Numbered from the stretch's first letter, positions 1 through 11,074 are shown. The stretch: DNA of 64,000 nucleotides from Syncephalastrum monosporum B8922 (GCA_000697355.1 JNEN01000818.1:30726-94725), one strand, 5' to 3'. Made by a program: numbers and translations. Notes: generated from the sequence alone by a model not told the origin.

Positions 1-1
1 G

Positions 2-732
2 GATTACTTGGTCCGTCTCGACGATTTCAAGTTGCACGACCCCATGGACGAGGAAGGTTACTTGATCGGCAAGGGCAGCAACTTTCCGTGGAAGCACGCC
101 CTCGACCGCTTTGACAACATTATCATCAACACCGGTCCGCACTGGCATCCTGACCTTCGATGGGGCCCCAACAAGTCTGAAAAGGAGCTCCTCGATGCTT
201 TTAGCAAGGGCATGCGCGTCGTTTTTGACTATCTGAAAGAGCACGTCAAGCCGCGCCAGCGGGTGTTCATCCGTAGCACTCCGTACGGCCATGCCAAGTG
301 CTCGCAGTACAAGCAGCCCGACGTCAAGACCCCGCACGCGCCCTCGGGCCAACCGGGCGAGTACGAGTGGCATATGCATGAGCAATTCGATTCCATCTGG
401 AAGGTAAGAGAAAGGCCAAGAAAGGGAGAGGGGGGGGAACAAAATAGACTAGGGAATGGCGCGCTAACCCGTGTCGGTCAGAACTGGATCGTACAAGAAA
501 ACGATATGCGCTTCCGGTTCTTCAACGTGTCAACCATGGCCAACCTGCGCGGTGATGCCCACTCACGGCCCGATTCAGACTGTCTTCACACCTGCTTACC
601 AGGTAAAGAATTGGGATATTATTCATAGATATGTGCCAAGTAACACACAAAAAAAAAAACGTAGGACCGGTGGATGACTGGAATCGCCTGCTTTACAACG
701 AAATCGCCAAGGCATCGGCGGGATTACCCTAG
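2..732 (+). CDS. PC-esterase/SGNH-like acyl-esterase, 3' part
   Basis: The gene is cut by the window edge, so only the C-terminal part is present, in frame from base 2. Exons are 2-403, 482-602 and 665-732. The joined frame ends with TAG at 730-732. The C-terminus carries DCLHTCLPGPVDDWNRLLYN, which matches the Asp-x-x-His block that closes the SGNH/GDSL-like PC-esterase domain of PMR5/TBL and Cas1-type proteins. In that family Asp and His complete the catalytic triad, and the enzymes act on O-acyl groups of glycans, usually in the secretory pathway. The N-terminal GDS block and any signal anchor lie outside the window, so the substrate cannot be told. The stop codon directly abuts the stop of the convergent downstream gene. 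Confidence 0.75.
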
Positions 733-1510
733 TTAAAGCGACTTGAGCTGGCTGGAGAGGAAGTCGTCCGTGAACTGCTCTGGCTCGCGAATATCAAATC
801 CCTATATACATATTACACACCGCACACGCGCATTTAGTCCCATCTTTCTCTATCTTGACGTAGACATCTTCCCCTATGTTTTGCTTTACCCGATTCACAT
901 TGATCTTTTCCTGGAGAAACGTCTTTGCTGAAGCGTACTATATATATAAACGATGCACGCTCCCTGTTTTTAGAACAGAAAAGAAAAGGGCTCCCGCTTT
1001 GTAACACATTACCAGCATATTGATCTCGGCCTTGGCAGTCGAAGGTGACCAGTAGATAAACACCAGAGGGAAGTTCTTGCGACCGTCAGCGTGGGTCAGC
1101 TAAAAAAAAAAGGACTCGGATAAGGACAGTATTCAGACCCGTTAAAAACAGCAATCCTACTTCATAGCTGAGAATGATGAATCGCGGACTGTTCTCAGGT
1201 AGCTCCTCCACGAGATCCTCCACCGAGATGTTGTCATGCACCTCATCCTCCACAATTTCGAGCTTCTTGCGGTCGATTTGCACTTTTTTTCACGGGGACA
1301 AAATCAGACTGTGGTCTTATCAGCGGAATGGACGCGTGAAGCTTACGGACAAAGGCGGCATTGCCGCTCGAGTACTTGGCAAAACGGAACTCCTTGATCT
1401 TTTCGACAAGTTCGGGGCTAATCTCGCAGGTGGAGCTCTAGTAGTATTGGCATATTCTTATGGCTCAGAGGGGCGCGTGTGACAGAGCAAGAAGGTGCGT
1501 TGGTTACCAT
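733..1510 (-). CDS. gmf1: Glia maturation factor (ADF-H domain), Arp2/3 regulator
   Basis: Six exons on the minus strand: 1508-1510 (ATG only), 1347-1437, 1161-1282, 1013-1099, 890-937 and 733-801. They give about 139 residues, the usual GMF length. The product starts MSSTCEISPELVEKIKEF and is one ADF-homology domain. The blocks PENSPRFIILSYE, DGRKNFPLVFIYWSP and the C-terminal FTDDFLSSQL follow vertebrate GMF closely, including the place of the W-rich cofilin segment. GMF proteins bind Arp2/3 rather than actin and promote debranching of actin networks at endocytic patches. The start codon alone forms the first exon, spliced through ATG|GTAACC. The stop codon (733-735) touches the stop of the convergent esterase gene, so the two 3' UTRs must overlap the opposite coding region. 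Confidence 0.9.
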
Positions 1511-2511
1511 GGTTTGGATATAAAGTTATGCAGGACGGGGTGGAAAGCTGGTGAAAGCGATCCGTTTCTGCGCATTTATCTGTCCCTTTCTGCCCAGCCG
1601 ACATAAAACGCCGACAGATAACACACATAGCATGCCAAGGCCTTCATGCGCCGTGTACAGTATATGGCGGCTGATCTGTCTGTTCGTCCCTCAGTCCATA
1701 GCACGGGTAGAGAGAGGGCTCTATAGTTATATCACCAGTTATGCACAGCAGCGTCTTTTTTCCAAAACTACCATGGTACTAATCCAAACAAAAAGAAGAT
1801 TAGTTAACTTTCAATATTCAGGATCTCTTTTGATGATAGCTCTTGATAACCACCGTATCATTGCTGTGCAGCAAAGTGCTCAAAGTACCAGGGGTAGCAA
1901 TCGATAGATAGCGTGCCCTTCCTATGGAAACCCACGTCGTATTATATAGCTCAACTGACTACCGGAAACTTGCTGTATGCAGAAAGATCCATTAAACATG
2001 TATCAAGATCGATTCATATAGTCTTTTCTAGCAGCTTTTCTTAATGATACAGATCATTATGAACTACTTTCATAGAGACCACGCTGGTATGTAATATGTG
2101 CAGATGTGTATCAGCTGGTGCACATGGAGACTTTCAGAAAGAAATCTAGCAGCGAGTGTTAACCTACATATGCTTTCTAAAAGAGGGAGCATTGGTCATT
2201 TTCCAGTATTATTTATGCTATTGCTATCTTACTTTTGGGAGAGCAACCCATTTGCGGCATTGTTTGTTTTCTATACACATATCCGATCGATCGAGTAGAT
2301 ACGCAGGTTCGATAAATACCAAGTGACTTCTTGTCTGGAAATTTCGGATTGAAATCGAAAACACTTGCCAATAAAAGGGGTCAGACATAAGAAGACATAT
2401 ATATACGCCACGTAATAAACTTGAGGGAAGAATGCTGGGCCAAGGTTCTCGTATGATGGGAAGGCTGCGTAGGCTATCATCTCCTATCGGGTATAATATC
2501 TACATGCAATC
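1511..2511. other. Intergenic, no gene seen
   Basis: AT-rich sequence between the divergent GMF and Skt5-like genes. Short open frames here have no start context, splice structure or family likeness. It must hold both promoters. I see no tRNA or repeat. Confidence 0.5.
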
Positions 2512-4164
2512 ATGATCCATCTTCCGAGAACACCGAGTCAACAACTTGGCAGATCGGAAAAATCCAATCTAGTCCACGAGAATGGTCCTTCTCTTCCCTT
2601 CCTTCCGCACTTTATGGGGGACGACGACGACTTTAGCTCACACTTCAGCGCTGATTTGGACCAACGCTTCAATTCAGATGGGCTGCAGGGAGAATATCGG
2701 CACCAGCGCGTCGACTCCGGAAGCAGTCGGCAGTGGTCCTTTGACGAGTTTTCATCACGGTATCAGCTTTCCGCGCCGGGCACACCTAAGCGAAAAGCTC
2801 CCTTTTCGCCCATGCACAGCGCGTCCGAGGCCCTGCTGAATCCCATTTCACAGCTCCAGACGACCGCACCGCTCAAGAAATATTCCGGAGGCGATACCAG
2901 CCTCGCTGCGCTGATGCAAGCCGGCGAGGCCTTTCCGGACCTCGTGTCGATCGTCCACCTCATAGCGTGGCGCGAAGAAGCGAAACATCCTGCATTGCAG
3001 CTCGGTCTCCTTGTGCGCATGATTGATCTCGAGAAACGGCCTCGGCCAGAGCACCTCCAGGAGAACCTGGCCGTCACCAACTATGTCAAGACGCAAGGGC
3101 TCCGTCTCGCGCGCCGCCTTGCCACGAGCCTGGAAGATAAAAAGACGGGCGGGGATGCTCAGTTTTTGCTGGGAAGCAGCTACGGCTGCGGTGGACTGGG
3201 CCTTGCCGAGAACGAAGAACAGGCATTCCACTGGTATCTCCAGGCGAGTAAGCTGGCGCACCCCGAGGCGACCTACCGCGCCGGCGTCTGCTACGAGCTC
3301 GGCCTCGGCACCCGCAAAGACTTGCAGCGCGCACTGATCTTCTTCCGCCGCGCGGCACAAAACTCGCACGTCCTCAGCATGTACAAGCTCGGCATCATCC
3401 TCATCCGCGGGCTCTATCACCAGCCGAAGCTCCTCCGCGACGGCGTCGGCTGGCTCCAGCGCGCGGTCATGACGAGTGAGAATCAGGTGCCTGAGCCGTT
3501 GCATGCGCTCGCGATGGCCCAGCTCACGCCTGACGTCAACGAGCGTTGCCATACCGACCCAGGGTATGCGATTCAGCTCTTGCACGACGCTGCTCGCCTC
3601 GACTATGTTCCGTCTCTGCTACAGCTCGCAGCCTGCTACGAGCGTGGCCAGGCTGTAGAGGCGGACGACGCGCTCTCGATCTATTGGTACACCCGTGCAG
3701 CTAGCCTACGTTCTTCTGAGGGCGCCCTCGGTCTTGCTGCATGGTATCTGACGGGGGCGCGCGGCGTGCTTGAGGCGTCGACGGACCTAGCATTTCAATG
3801 GGCCCACAAAGCAGTCCACTTTGCGCGCGTCGTCTACGTTGAGAAAGGGGTGGGCCGTTGGGAACTGGCCAAGGCGTGCTTTTTCGTCGGATTCCTCATT
3901 GAGCAGGGCGTCGCGCCCGTACCACCCCCACACGAAGACAGCGATCCACATCACACCGCCACATACTGGTTTCGTCTCGCTGCCGACCTTGGACACATGA
4001 CAGCCTCCCAGCGTATCACAACGACGGCAGCAGATGAGAATGACCTTGCCCCTGTACCATCACCCGAACTCGAGCCCGATAGAAAGGAGAAGAAGGATAA
4101 AAAGAAGGACAAGAAGAAGAAAAAGAAGAAGGAAAAAGAAGACGCATCGAAATCAGAGGTATGA
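2512..4164 (+). CDS. Sel1-repeat protein, Skt5/Chs4-like chitin synthase activator
   Basis: A single uninterrupted 550-residue frame from ATG at 2512. The first 130 or so residues are polar and look disordered. From about residue 145 to 490 there are Sel1-like helical repeats; the clearest runs from about residue 215 (LLGSSYGCGGLGLAENEEQA) through following units with A-x-x-x-G-x-x-Y and A-x-x-x-L-x-x-A patterns. This matches Skt5/Chs4, which activates and localises the class IV chitin synthase at the bud neck, septum or hyphal tip. The C-terminus is a Lys-rich tail (about residues 523-545). A CaaX prenyl motif, present in yeast Skt5, is absent: the protein ends in KSEV. It is intronless, unlike its neighbours. 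Its last 149 bases overlap an antisense gene model. Confidence 0.8.
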   Translation: MIHLPRTPSQQLGRSEKSNLVHENGPSLPFLPHFMGDDDDFSSHFSADLDQRFNSDGLQGEYRHQRVDSGSSRQWSFDEFSSRYQLSAPGTPKRKAPFSPMHSASEALLNPISQLQTTAPLKKYSGGDTSLAALMQAGEAFPDLVSIVHLIAWREEAKHPALQLGLLVRMIDLEKRPRPEHLQENLAVTNYVKTQGLRLARRLATSLEDKKTGGDAQFLLGSSYGCGGLGLAENEEQAFHWYLQASKLAHPEATYRAGVCYELGLGTRKDLQRALIFFRRAAQNSHVLSMYKLGIILIRGLYHQPKLLRDGVGWLQRAVMTSENQVPEPLHALAMAQLTPDVNERCHTDPGYAIQLLHDAARLDYVPSLLQLAACYERGQAVEADDALSIYWYTRAASLRSSEGALGLAAWYLTGARGVLEASTDLAFQWAHKAVHFARVVYVEKGVGRWELAKACFFVGFLIEQGVAPVPPPHEDSDPHHTATYWFRLAADLGHMTASQRITTTAADENDLAPVPSPELEPDRKEKKDKKKDKKKKKKKEKEDASKSEV

Positions 4165-4739
4165 CCCATGCTCGCGTACTGGATGACATGTTTATTTTAA
4201 TCTTCTTGAAGCAGCCCGCCACAGCCGGAGACTGCACATCAGCGACCATATCGGATACCTTGCCAGCGTAAAGGGCTTCCCGCTGTACATATATAAAAAT
4301 ATAGATACCATTCATCAGCCTTGCTGCTTTCAATAACACCTTACGCATCTCTTTGTTCACCTGCCTTTTTTCGAATATGATTTGGCCGATCCACGCCAAG
4401 ACGTAGCCTGTTTTCCACACCAGATTAGCCAATCGTTTCCATGATCTATGGTCTTCTGTACCTTGTGCGAGTCCCACCCAGAGCATATGCCATCGCCGAC
4501 GGACGGCTGCATAGACTGATATAAGAATCCAAAGGTTGGTGCCTAAAAAATAGTTGGTTTTGCCACCCACGCACTTTCTCTTTTCTAGTATTACCTGCTC
4601 GGTTCAAGAGTCGGTTTGCTTCACTGGTATGCTTGCTAAAGTAGAATTCCTTAAATTGATCGAATTGGCGGAATCCTCCGGGCGGCTCACGAATGGGGGT
4701 TAGTGATGAGGTGCTGGCGGCATCGCTTGTGACGGACAT
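4016..4739 (-). CDS. Unrecognised small protein with possible membrane segment
   Basis: Two exons, 4595-4739 and 4016-4542, joined through CAG|GTAATA and TTTTTTAG. The product begins MSVTSDAASTSSLTPIREPP, then has a conserved-looking stretch rich in Trp, Leu and basic residues, including a hydrophobic segment around WKTGYVLAWIGQIIF. I do not recognise the family; a peroxisomal Pex11-like or other small membrane protein is only a guess. Clean splicing and a coding-like composition to about residue 160 support a real gene. The C-terminal end is doubtful: past GCFKKIKINM the frame runs antisense through the Lys-rich tail of the Skt5-like gene, so an unseen intron or earlier end is possible. Confidence 0.45.
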
Positions 4740-6086
4740 GGAGGAAGGGCAAAATAATGGGAAAGCGAAAAATAGAAAAAGTGATCGAAACCCCACACGT
4801 AACGTTATTTTTTTGCATGACGACGAAACGTGCTCGACATTTCGGCATGTGAAGATCAGATTTTGGCAGGTTGTGAAACCATTCGTGCCTGCTCCATGCC
4901 GTCATTTCGCCTTCTCTTCGTCGTCTATCTTCCCTGCTGTCCAGGATGGGACGTGAGATGGGTTGAATGGTTTTTGGGATGTGGATGGATAATTGCGCTT
5001 GTATTCCTTCGCAGACGTCACGTCATGCTGCCTTTGACGCTTTCTCTTTCTCTTTTTACTGTGCTATGGGTTGATGCCTGGGAACTTGCATATGGTGCTG
5101 GGGATTATATCACGAGTTTAGCTGCTTAGCATTTTCAAGGTTTACACAGTGTGGGGTTGATGTCCTCTGTTCGTTCGCACCTAAATGCTTGAAATGCCAT
5201 CGAGCACCGTTTGTCGGAAGCATACGTGAAGCCCACCTCTTCGCCTTGATCCTCAATGGACAGTATTATACAGTGATACGTACGCACATGCACGTCAACC
5301 TTAAATGGTGCAGAAGGATGGCATGCACAGTGAACGCAGGGCAACCATTGTGGTCAAGTAAGAAGAGTTAGGCTGAGCGGTTAAGAAGACGAGAAAAACG
5401 AAAGGAAGCATGTGTGCATCATAGTCGTATTCTCCAACACAATTTTCTTTTTTGAAAATCGCCTTGCAGGTGGAGTCTCAGTTGCATATAACTATTATTA
5501 TTCGTAGCAAGAGCAGCAGAGTTAATGAATTAGACCCTATGATTACACTTCATGCATGAATGCTATGGTATAACATTGACGCGTCATCGGCCGTACCGCG
5601 AGAACTTTCGTACCAGACTATCGGATCTGGATAAGATGACATCTGGTCCTTCCTCTCTTTTCTACGTGACATGCTCGTCGGAAGGTCCAGTCATTCTAGG
5701 TGTTTGAAAAGATCTATCTGGCCCATGTGAAAGCTTCCTTGCCCCGGAGTCATCCGAACAGTTGAAACTTCAGAAATAAGCCTTTCGGGATTAGAAGTCT
5801 CGTATAATAGCGCGATACGTGTCATTTAACTTTCCTTTTTCGTGCATCGAGAGAAACGCATCTACAGTACATGTCATGAACACAAGTATGCGTATGCGTG
5901 TACCACCAGCCTGTCATCCTCCTCATGTCATGTAATCGTCAATATAGGCTTATAACAATATAAAATTCAAACGTCGTGGATCGGTATTATTTATATAACG
6001 GTAATCATAGGAAGGCAAGCATGGTCTTCCATGATCTAAGCATCAGATATATACACATGTGTGCAGAGCACATAGAAAGATCGCTA
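4740..6086. other. Intergenic, no gene seen
   Basis: About 1.3 kb upstream of the 4.7 kb gene and downstream of the WHIM gene. Only short random frames are seen. A plus-strand frame at 4830-5129 has no splice or family support. The composition is AT-rich with no repeat. Confidence 0.45.
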
Positions 6087-7557
6087 CTACGCCGCGTCCT
6101 GCATAATCACATCGCCCTGGCTCATCGTTGGAGGAGTATCGGTATCCATACGAGACACTTGGGACATTGGAAGAGAAGACTGGGTGCCCTCGCCCATGGT
6201 CGCATCCGTATGCTGTGATGTGGCCTGCTTGTCTTCCTCCATACTGTTGGCTGCTGCGTCCGGGTTCAGTCGGCTGCTGAACCGTGTCGCCTTTGGGACG
6301 GCCTCTGCTTCAAGCTCGGGCTCCTCCGCTCCCCCTGCCGTATCCTCAACCTCGTCTTGGTCGTACTCCTCATCGCTACCAGACGGCTCTTGGAGATCCT
6401 CGTCAAACGTGTACGACGGTCGGATACCACGTCGATCGCGAAGCTGACGGGGCCCCAGCTGTTCTGCTTCGATCTGCGCCGTCCGTTGGCGCTCGAGTGC
6501 TTTTTCTTTGCGCTCCTTTTCGCGAATGGATTGCTCAATGAAAGGAACGTAGGTGAGAATGATGCTCGACAGCAGTTGTTCTGCCCGGCTGGTGCTCTTT
6601 GAGAGCGTGTCTGCATAGGCATTGAGCTCTTCCATGGATCGGCATACTGACGAAAAAGGGATCAGATAAACCGAAAAGTCACGAAAAAAGTGAAATGGGT
6701 GTGGGCGTACCTGTTTCCCATTGACAACCTGTCTTGAGGGTTGATTTTTCCCGCCATAGCCACGGCGAGTCTAGAGAGAAAAAAAGAAGGATGAGTACCA
6801 CTCACTTACTTACGGGATAGCATGTGGATGGGTTTACCTCCAAACATGTAATAGGCACGTTTGTCACCGTCATAACCGATTGGATCGATCGTTCTGATGG
6901 GGTTGGGTTCTTTGGGTCGTCTATTCTTACAGCCGCGTTCGATGATGGCTCGAATAGCCTGGCAGTCCTGGAGCTGCCACTCGATGAGCGAGCGCAGGAG
7001 AGTCAGCTATGATGACGTTAGAATCACAGAGGACGCAAGCATTCCCAGATAACAAAGTACCTTGAGAGACAGGGAGAGTGCATGGAAAGAGCTGACTTGT
7101 TTTACAGGGTTGGCGTCGAGAAGCAATTCGCCAGCTTGAATTTTGGCATGGACGATTTTGGATAGCGTGTCGAGCATCGTGTTCATACTAAAAAATCGAG
7201 CCACCCCAGTCCGTCAGCACAGTATAGGAGGGGTTTCCCGCCTGCTTCCCTGGCGTGTTACGTACCCAACAGGCTTCTTTCGGTTGAGCGCGTTGCTGAG
7301 GAAGCTGCAGAGGAGCTGATCGAGCAGATCGCTTTGATCGAGGCGCAATGCCTCCTCGAGATCCTGTCATGACCGCGTGTTAGATCGGGCTGTCAACCCC
7401 GTCGATAGACAGAAAGACTTGCCTGTGGCTGATAACTTGGGTAAGGGTGCAAGGCCGGCTCGTCTTGGGCGCCAAAGACAGACGTGAAGGCGTACACAAA
7501 CGCAAGCTCACATTGCTCATTGGCTGTTAAAGCAGTGGGATCGGTCAAGTTTTGCAT
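6087..7557 (-). CDS. WHIM-domain chromatin-remodelling protein (RSF1/ISWI-associated type)
   Basis: Six exons: 7423-7557, 7266-7363, 7061-7187, 6838-7006, 6711-6770 and 6087-6646, giving 382 residues. The first intron uses a GC donor (CAG|GCAAGT). The N-terminal half resembles the DDT/WHIM1 region of fungal ISWI-associated subunits. The clearest match is LRSLIEWQLQDCQAIRAIIE followed by PIGYDGDKRAYYMFG, the WHIM motif with its aromatic signature, then a Trp-rich block (SPWLWREKSTLKTGCQWETV). After a helical segment the C-terminus is acidic (SGSDEEYDQDEVED) and disordered. Such proteins bridge a remodelling ATPase and nucleosome spacing functions in the nucleus. The start at 7557 is the first ATG after a CT/GT-repeat region; a farther 5' exon cannot be excluded. 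Confidence 0.7.
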
Positions 7558-7640
7558 AGCGCGTGCTTTTCACCAGCAAAAAAAAGAAGGATCCCCACTT
7601 TATAAAATTGCCCGCTCTTTCTCCTCCTCTTTTTTTCTCT

Positions 7641-7678
7641 CTCTCTGTGTGTGTATATGTCTGTGTGTGTGTGTGTGT
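7641..7678. repeat. (TG)n microsatellite
   Basis: Near-perfect TG repeat interrupted by TATATGTC, just 5' of the WHIM gene start and preceded by a CT-rich stretch. A common simple repeat in the divergent spacer between the WHIM and Mss51 genes (7558-8244), where I see nothing else. Confidence 0.9.
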
Positions 7679-8244
7679 CATATTCAGTCCTGTCCGCCAT
7701 TTTATAACCAGGAGTTCTTATTTGCACCTGTTATCCGTACTGTTGGATGGTTCATTCTCTCCTCTCTAAATGCCATCTGTGTGTATGTCTGACCTTACGT
7801 GTGCCGTTCCCGTCAGTCAGGGCATGAATACACCGCGCAACGGGCCATAGAAAGCCCGAGACCCGTTGGAAGCTGTATCGATTTGCGCGGTTTTACAACA
7901 CAGACGTATAATTGATGATTGAATTAGGCATAATCCTGCAGTACGTTCGACTTCCAAGGCATCTATCCTCAGTATGGATGGGCTACGTGTCCGTTGCTAA
8001 TAGTTATATACGTTTAAAAAGAATCACTTGATAAGATAAACTACCAGAGTGTTTCCGCATTTGCTACCTGGCTGACTGCACAGGTATAAGTATATGATGA
8101 CGACAAGCTGATACGGTGGAAAAAGGGTGCGCACTCTGCGCAGCCAGGTTGCTTTGAATGTCGGGATCTGAATTATTTTTTCTTGCTTTTTTTTTTTTTG
8201 GGTTTTTCCAAGCAGCAAGGGGGACAAACACAGCATCTGTCAAC

Positions 8245-9753
8245 ATGCAGCGGTGGACTCATTTGGGAGCGGTGCGTTCTTCTGCCCGCCATGCCCGGCG
8301 TGCGTCTCTTTTCAGCCCGACTGTGTCGCGTCCTATCCGCGCTATGCCGCAACCGAAGCAGCCGCACGCCTTGACCGCCACTCGTGCCATTTCATTACGC
8401 GGTTTATTCTCACCGACTCGCAAAAACGAACGACCGGCCACGCCTGTGGTGCTCAGCCAGGACGATCTCTTTCATAAGCTGTCTGAATCCCCCATTTCAG
8501 AGCTGCGCGATCGGGGTGCGATCATTCAAAAGTACGGCGTGTGCCCGGTGTGCGACACCCACGAGGACAAGCCAGACAAGAAGCCCCCGGTCTTTGAGTG
8601 CCCTGACTGCGGCTACCCGACCCACTGCAGCGAAGAGCATTATCACCAGGGCAAAGCAGCCCACCACGAGAACTGCCGTATCCTGCGTGAGCAGAACGAA
8701 GACGACCATGACCTGCGCTCAGGCAGACCCATGAAGGAGTTTGAGTTCCCTAGTAAGTCCCGACTTGCTTCTATCTAATAATGCCCTTTCTGACGCACTC
8801 CTTTCCGCTCGGACAGGTGCACAGGGCTTCGACGAGACGGTCAACATGGCCAACTGGGATGTGTTCTTCTACACCCGCAGTTTCCCTTCCATGGACTCGG
8901 ACCGCTCCATGCGACACATCTCAAAGTTGCTGACCTATCCCATTACCGTCGCCTCCGTCTTGCACGAGTCCTGCCCCTACCAGCTCGGCAAAGAGATCAC
9001 CCCCGAAGGCATGCGCTCTATCTCAGGTAAGAGAACCGTACAAAGTCTCCCTGGAGGATCCTGTATACTCAATACGATACTGATGGCTATGGCTTTTTTT
9101 TCTTTCTCTTAGCCCTGCGTACGGTCCTGTATCCCCGCAACGAGGTCGCCAAGGACGGCGTCTCGCTCGTGCGGTCCGAGACGATCAACCTGTACGTAGT
9201 GGGTGCGCGTGCAGAAGCGACCCTGCCGCCCCACATCTGGCTTCAGCTCGCCTACCTCTTCCCGCACACGCCCTTCCATGTCCACATGATTGGCCCCGAA
9301 GCCCTTCCGCCCGGCAAGGAGCCCTACACCACCTCGGTGAACGAGCGCCTCGTCTTCACCTACGACCGCGCCTTGTACCAGGACTTCCATGAGACCGTCG
9401 ACAGCTTTGACCCTTACACCGACCTGTTCTTTTTGTTCTCACCCGGCATCGGTCACCCGGCAGCGCGTGAGGACTGGAAGCAGGCGATCCAGAAAGCGCT
9501 CGAGACCAAGTGCCCCATCTTTTTGACCGGCTTTGACGAGGCCGATGTCCAAACCGATGTGGCTGCCGTCGAGGAAGACTACCAGGGCGAGTTTGATTGG
9601 GTCATGAAACCCACGGAGAACCGGTTCCGAAGTCTGAAGCGTGATGTAAACCTCCTCGATCTCCGTGAGACGATCTTTGCCAACTGGGGTATCTGGGCTA
9701 TCCGTGGCAAGCGTTACGATGTCACGCACCAGCCTGAAGAAGAGGATGAGTAA
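8245..9753 (+). CDS. MSS51: Mss51-like mitochondrial COX1 translational activator (MYND-type zinc finger)
   Basis: Three exons: 8245-8752, 8817-9026 and 9113-9753, about 452 residues. The start MQRWTHLGAVRSSARHARRA has the basic, Ser/Arg-rich look of a mitochondrial presequence; earlier in-frame codons would begin with a poly-Phe run and are less likely. Around residues 98-140 lie paired cysteines (CPVC, CPDC, then HCSEEHYHQGKAAHHENC), a MYND-like zinc finger. Downstream blocks (NMANWDVFFYTRSFPSMDSD, RTVLYPRN, PFHVHMIGPEALPPG, DLFFLFSPGIGHP) follow the Mss51 core. In yeast Mss51 activates translation of the COX1 mRNA and binds newly made Cox1, coupling synthesis to complex IV assembly. All splice sites are GT-AG and in frame. 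The C-terminus is acidic. Confidence 0.88.
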
Positions 9754-10214
9754 TCTATCTGTATACACTACCTATCCACACAAGCACATACACACCCACA
9801 TACACACGCTTACACCTTGTACCACACGCACAACCTTCGTCTTCATATACTTCCGTACTTCCGTTGCTTCGCTCTCTTTTTTTTTTCTTCTTCTTCTCTT
9901 ATTTTCCTCGCACGCATGATGAAACTGTTCTTATTTCGCATTGTAAACTTTCACTTCTTGAAAATAATAGATTTCATATCTTTCTGAACCTATTTTCTTC
10001 ATCAATTTTGCAAGTGTTCAGCACTTGTGGGAGCTTCTGCGTCAAGAAAGAACAGAGAAAAAAAAAAAAGACACGATGAAGAGACGGTAATATATAGACA
10101 GCAAACAAGAGAAACTCTATTCAAGATGCAAGACCAGCTACATAGGATTGGTATCACAGGGTATACAAAGTACAGCTTTTCTAGATAAGAGTGCCTGCGT
10201 ACGATAGGCAGGAC
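9754..10214. other. 3' flanking region between convergent genes
   Basis: Contains a CA-rich tract at 9780-9820, T-rich and A-rich tracts, and presumably the 3' UTRs of the Mss51 and thaumatin-like genes. No gene seen. Confidence 0.5.
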
Positions 10215-11000
10215 TTAGTGTCCGCCGTTGGGGCAGAAGGTGACAGTGTACTTGGTGGCGGTGCAACCAAATGTGCTTGTCTCGTCGTCGTAGGCAAAGC
10301 TGTAGGCATCCGGGCAGCCCTTCTTGAACACATCTGCAAACTGGCTGGCCTTGCATTTCTCAGGCGAGTTGTATTCGCCGGTGCAGCAGTACTCGGGCGT
10401 GCCGAACGCCGCGCAGGCACTCTTGCACGAACCATCGGCGGCCTTGAGCTTGTCGGGGCAGGTAGGCAACGAAGCACAGGTCGGGGACTTGCACTCGCCC
10501 GAGCCGCCCTCGGGGGTAATGCTCAAGGGAAGGTTGAAGCCGTCGACAAAGCTGATGTCGTAAAAGTCTTTGCCGCCGTAGCCACTGAAAAGGAACTCGG
10601 CGAGAGAGACGGCCGAGGGGCAGTCGCCCCCTTCACATCCCCAGACACGGCCGCTCCAGTCGGCCGAGACCTGGAATTCGTGGGAGGAGCCAGCACCCAC
10701 TTGGGCTGAGCTGGGGGTGTTGCCGCTGCTACCGGCATTGTCGAGCTTGTGGAGCGTCAGGGCCGAGGGGCAGCTGTTCTTCACGGTGATGGTGACGCCG
10801 TGACCAGACGACGTGGACTTGCCACCCGAAGCAGAAGACGAAGGAGAAGACGAGGAAGACGACGTGGAAGCAGTGGTAGCAGAAGCAGACGTGAGGGTAG
10901 CAGTAGAGGTAGAAGAGCTTGCGCTGGTGGTGGATGCAGGTGCAGCCAGCGTCATACCAGCGACCGCAGCTAAGGAAAGAATCTTGACAAGGCTCAACAT
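10215..11000 (-). CDS. Secreted thaumatin-like protein
   Basis: A single exon of 261 residues. The N-terminus MLSLVKILSLAAVAGMTLAA is a classical signal peptide. Residues about 22-65 form a Ser/Thr/Ala-rich linker likely to be O-glycosylated. The rest is a thaumatin domain: VTITVKNSCPSALTLHKLD at its start, a W-S-G-R-V-W-G-C-E-G-G-D-C segment, many spaced cysteines, and the C-terminal block CPDAYSFAYDDETSTFGC typical of the family. Some fungal and plant members cleave beta-1,3-glucan or act on cell walls; the activity here is inferred only. A TATA box lies upstream. The gene stands alone between convergent and co-directional neighbours. Confidence 0.93.
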   Translation of the reverse strand: MLSLVKILSLAAVAGMTLAAPASTTSASSSTSTATLTSASATTASTSSSSSSPSSSASGGKSTSSGHGVTITVKNSCPSALTLHKLDNAGSSGNTPSSAQVGAGSSHEFQVSADWSGRVWGCEGGDCPSAVSLAEFLFSGYGGKDFYDISFVDGFNLPLSITPEGGSGECKSPTCASLPTCPDKLKAADGSCKSACAAFGTPEYCCTGEYNSPEKCKASQFADVFKKGCPDAYSFAYDDETSTFGCTATKYTVTFCPNGGH

Positions 11001-11066
11001 TGTAGAAGTGGATAGACTGAGAATGGAAATTGATGATGGAGGTGCAAGAGAGCCAAAACCAGGCCT

Positions 11067-11074
11067 TATTTATA
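11067..11074 (-). promoter_or_regulatory. TATA box of the thaumatin-like gene
   Basis: Reads TATAAATA on the minus strand, about 67 bases upstream of the ATG, a distance that fits a short 5' UTR. Likely core promoter of a highly expressed secreted protein. Confidence 0.6.

Noticed and set aside
2271..2330. A tRNA B-box-like GGTTCGA near 2306
   Set aside because: No matching A-box, stems or anticodon loop around it.
10191..10709. 172-codon plus-strand frame
   Set aside because: Antisense of the thaumatin-like gene, which has signal peptide, cysteines and TATA box on the other strand.
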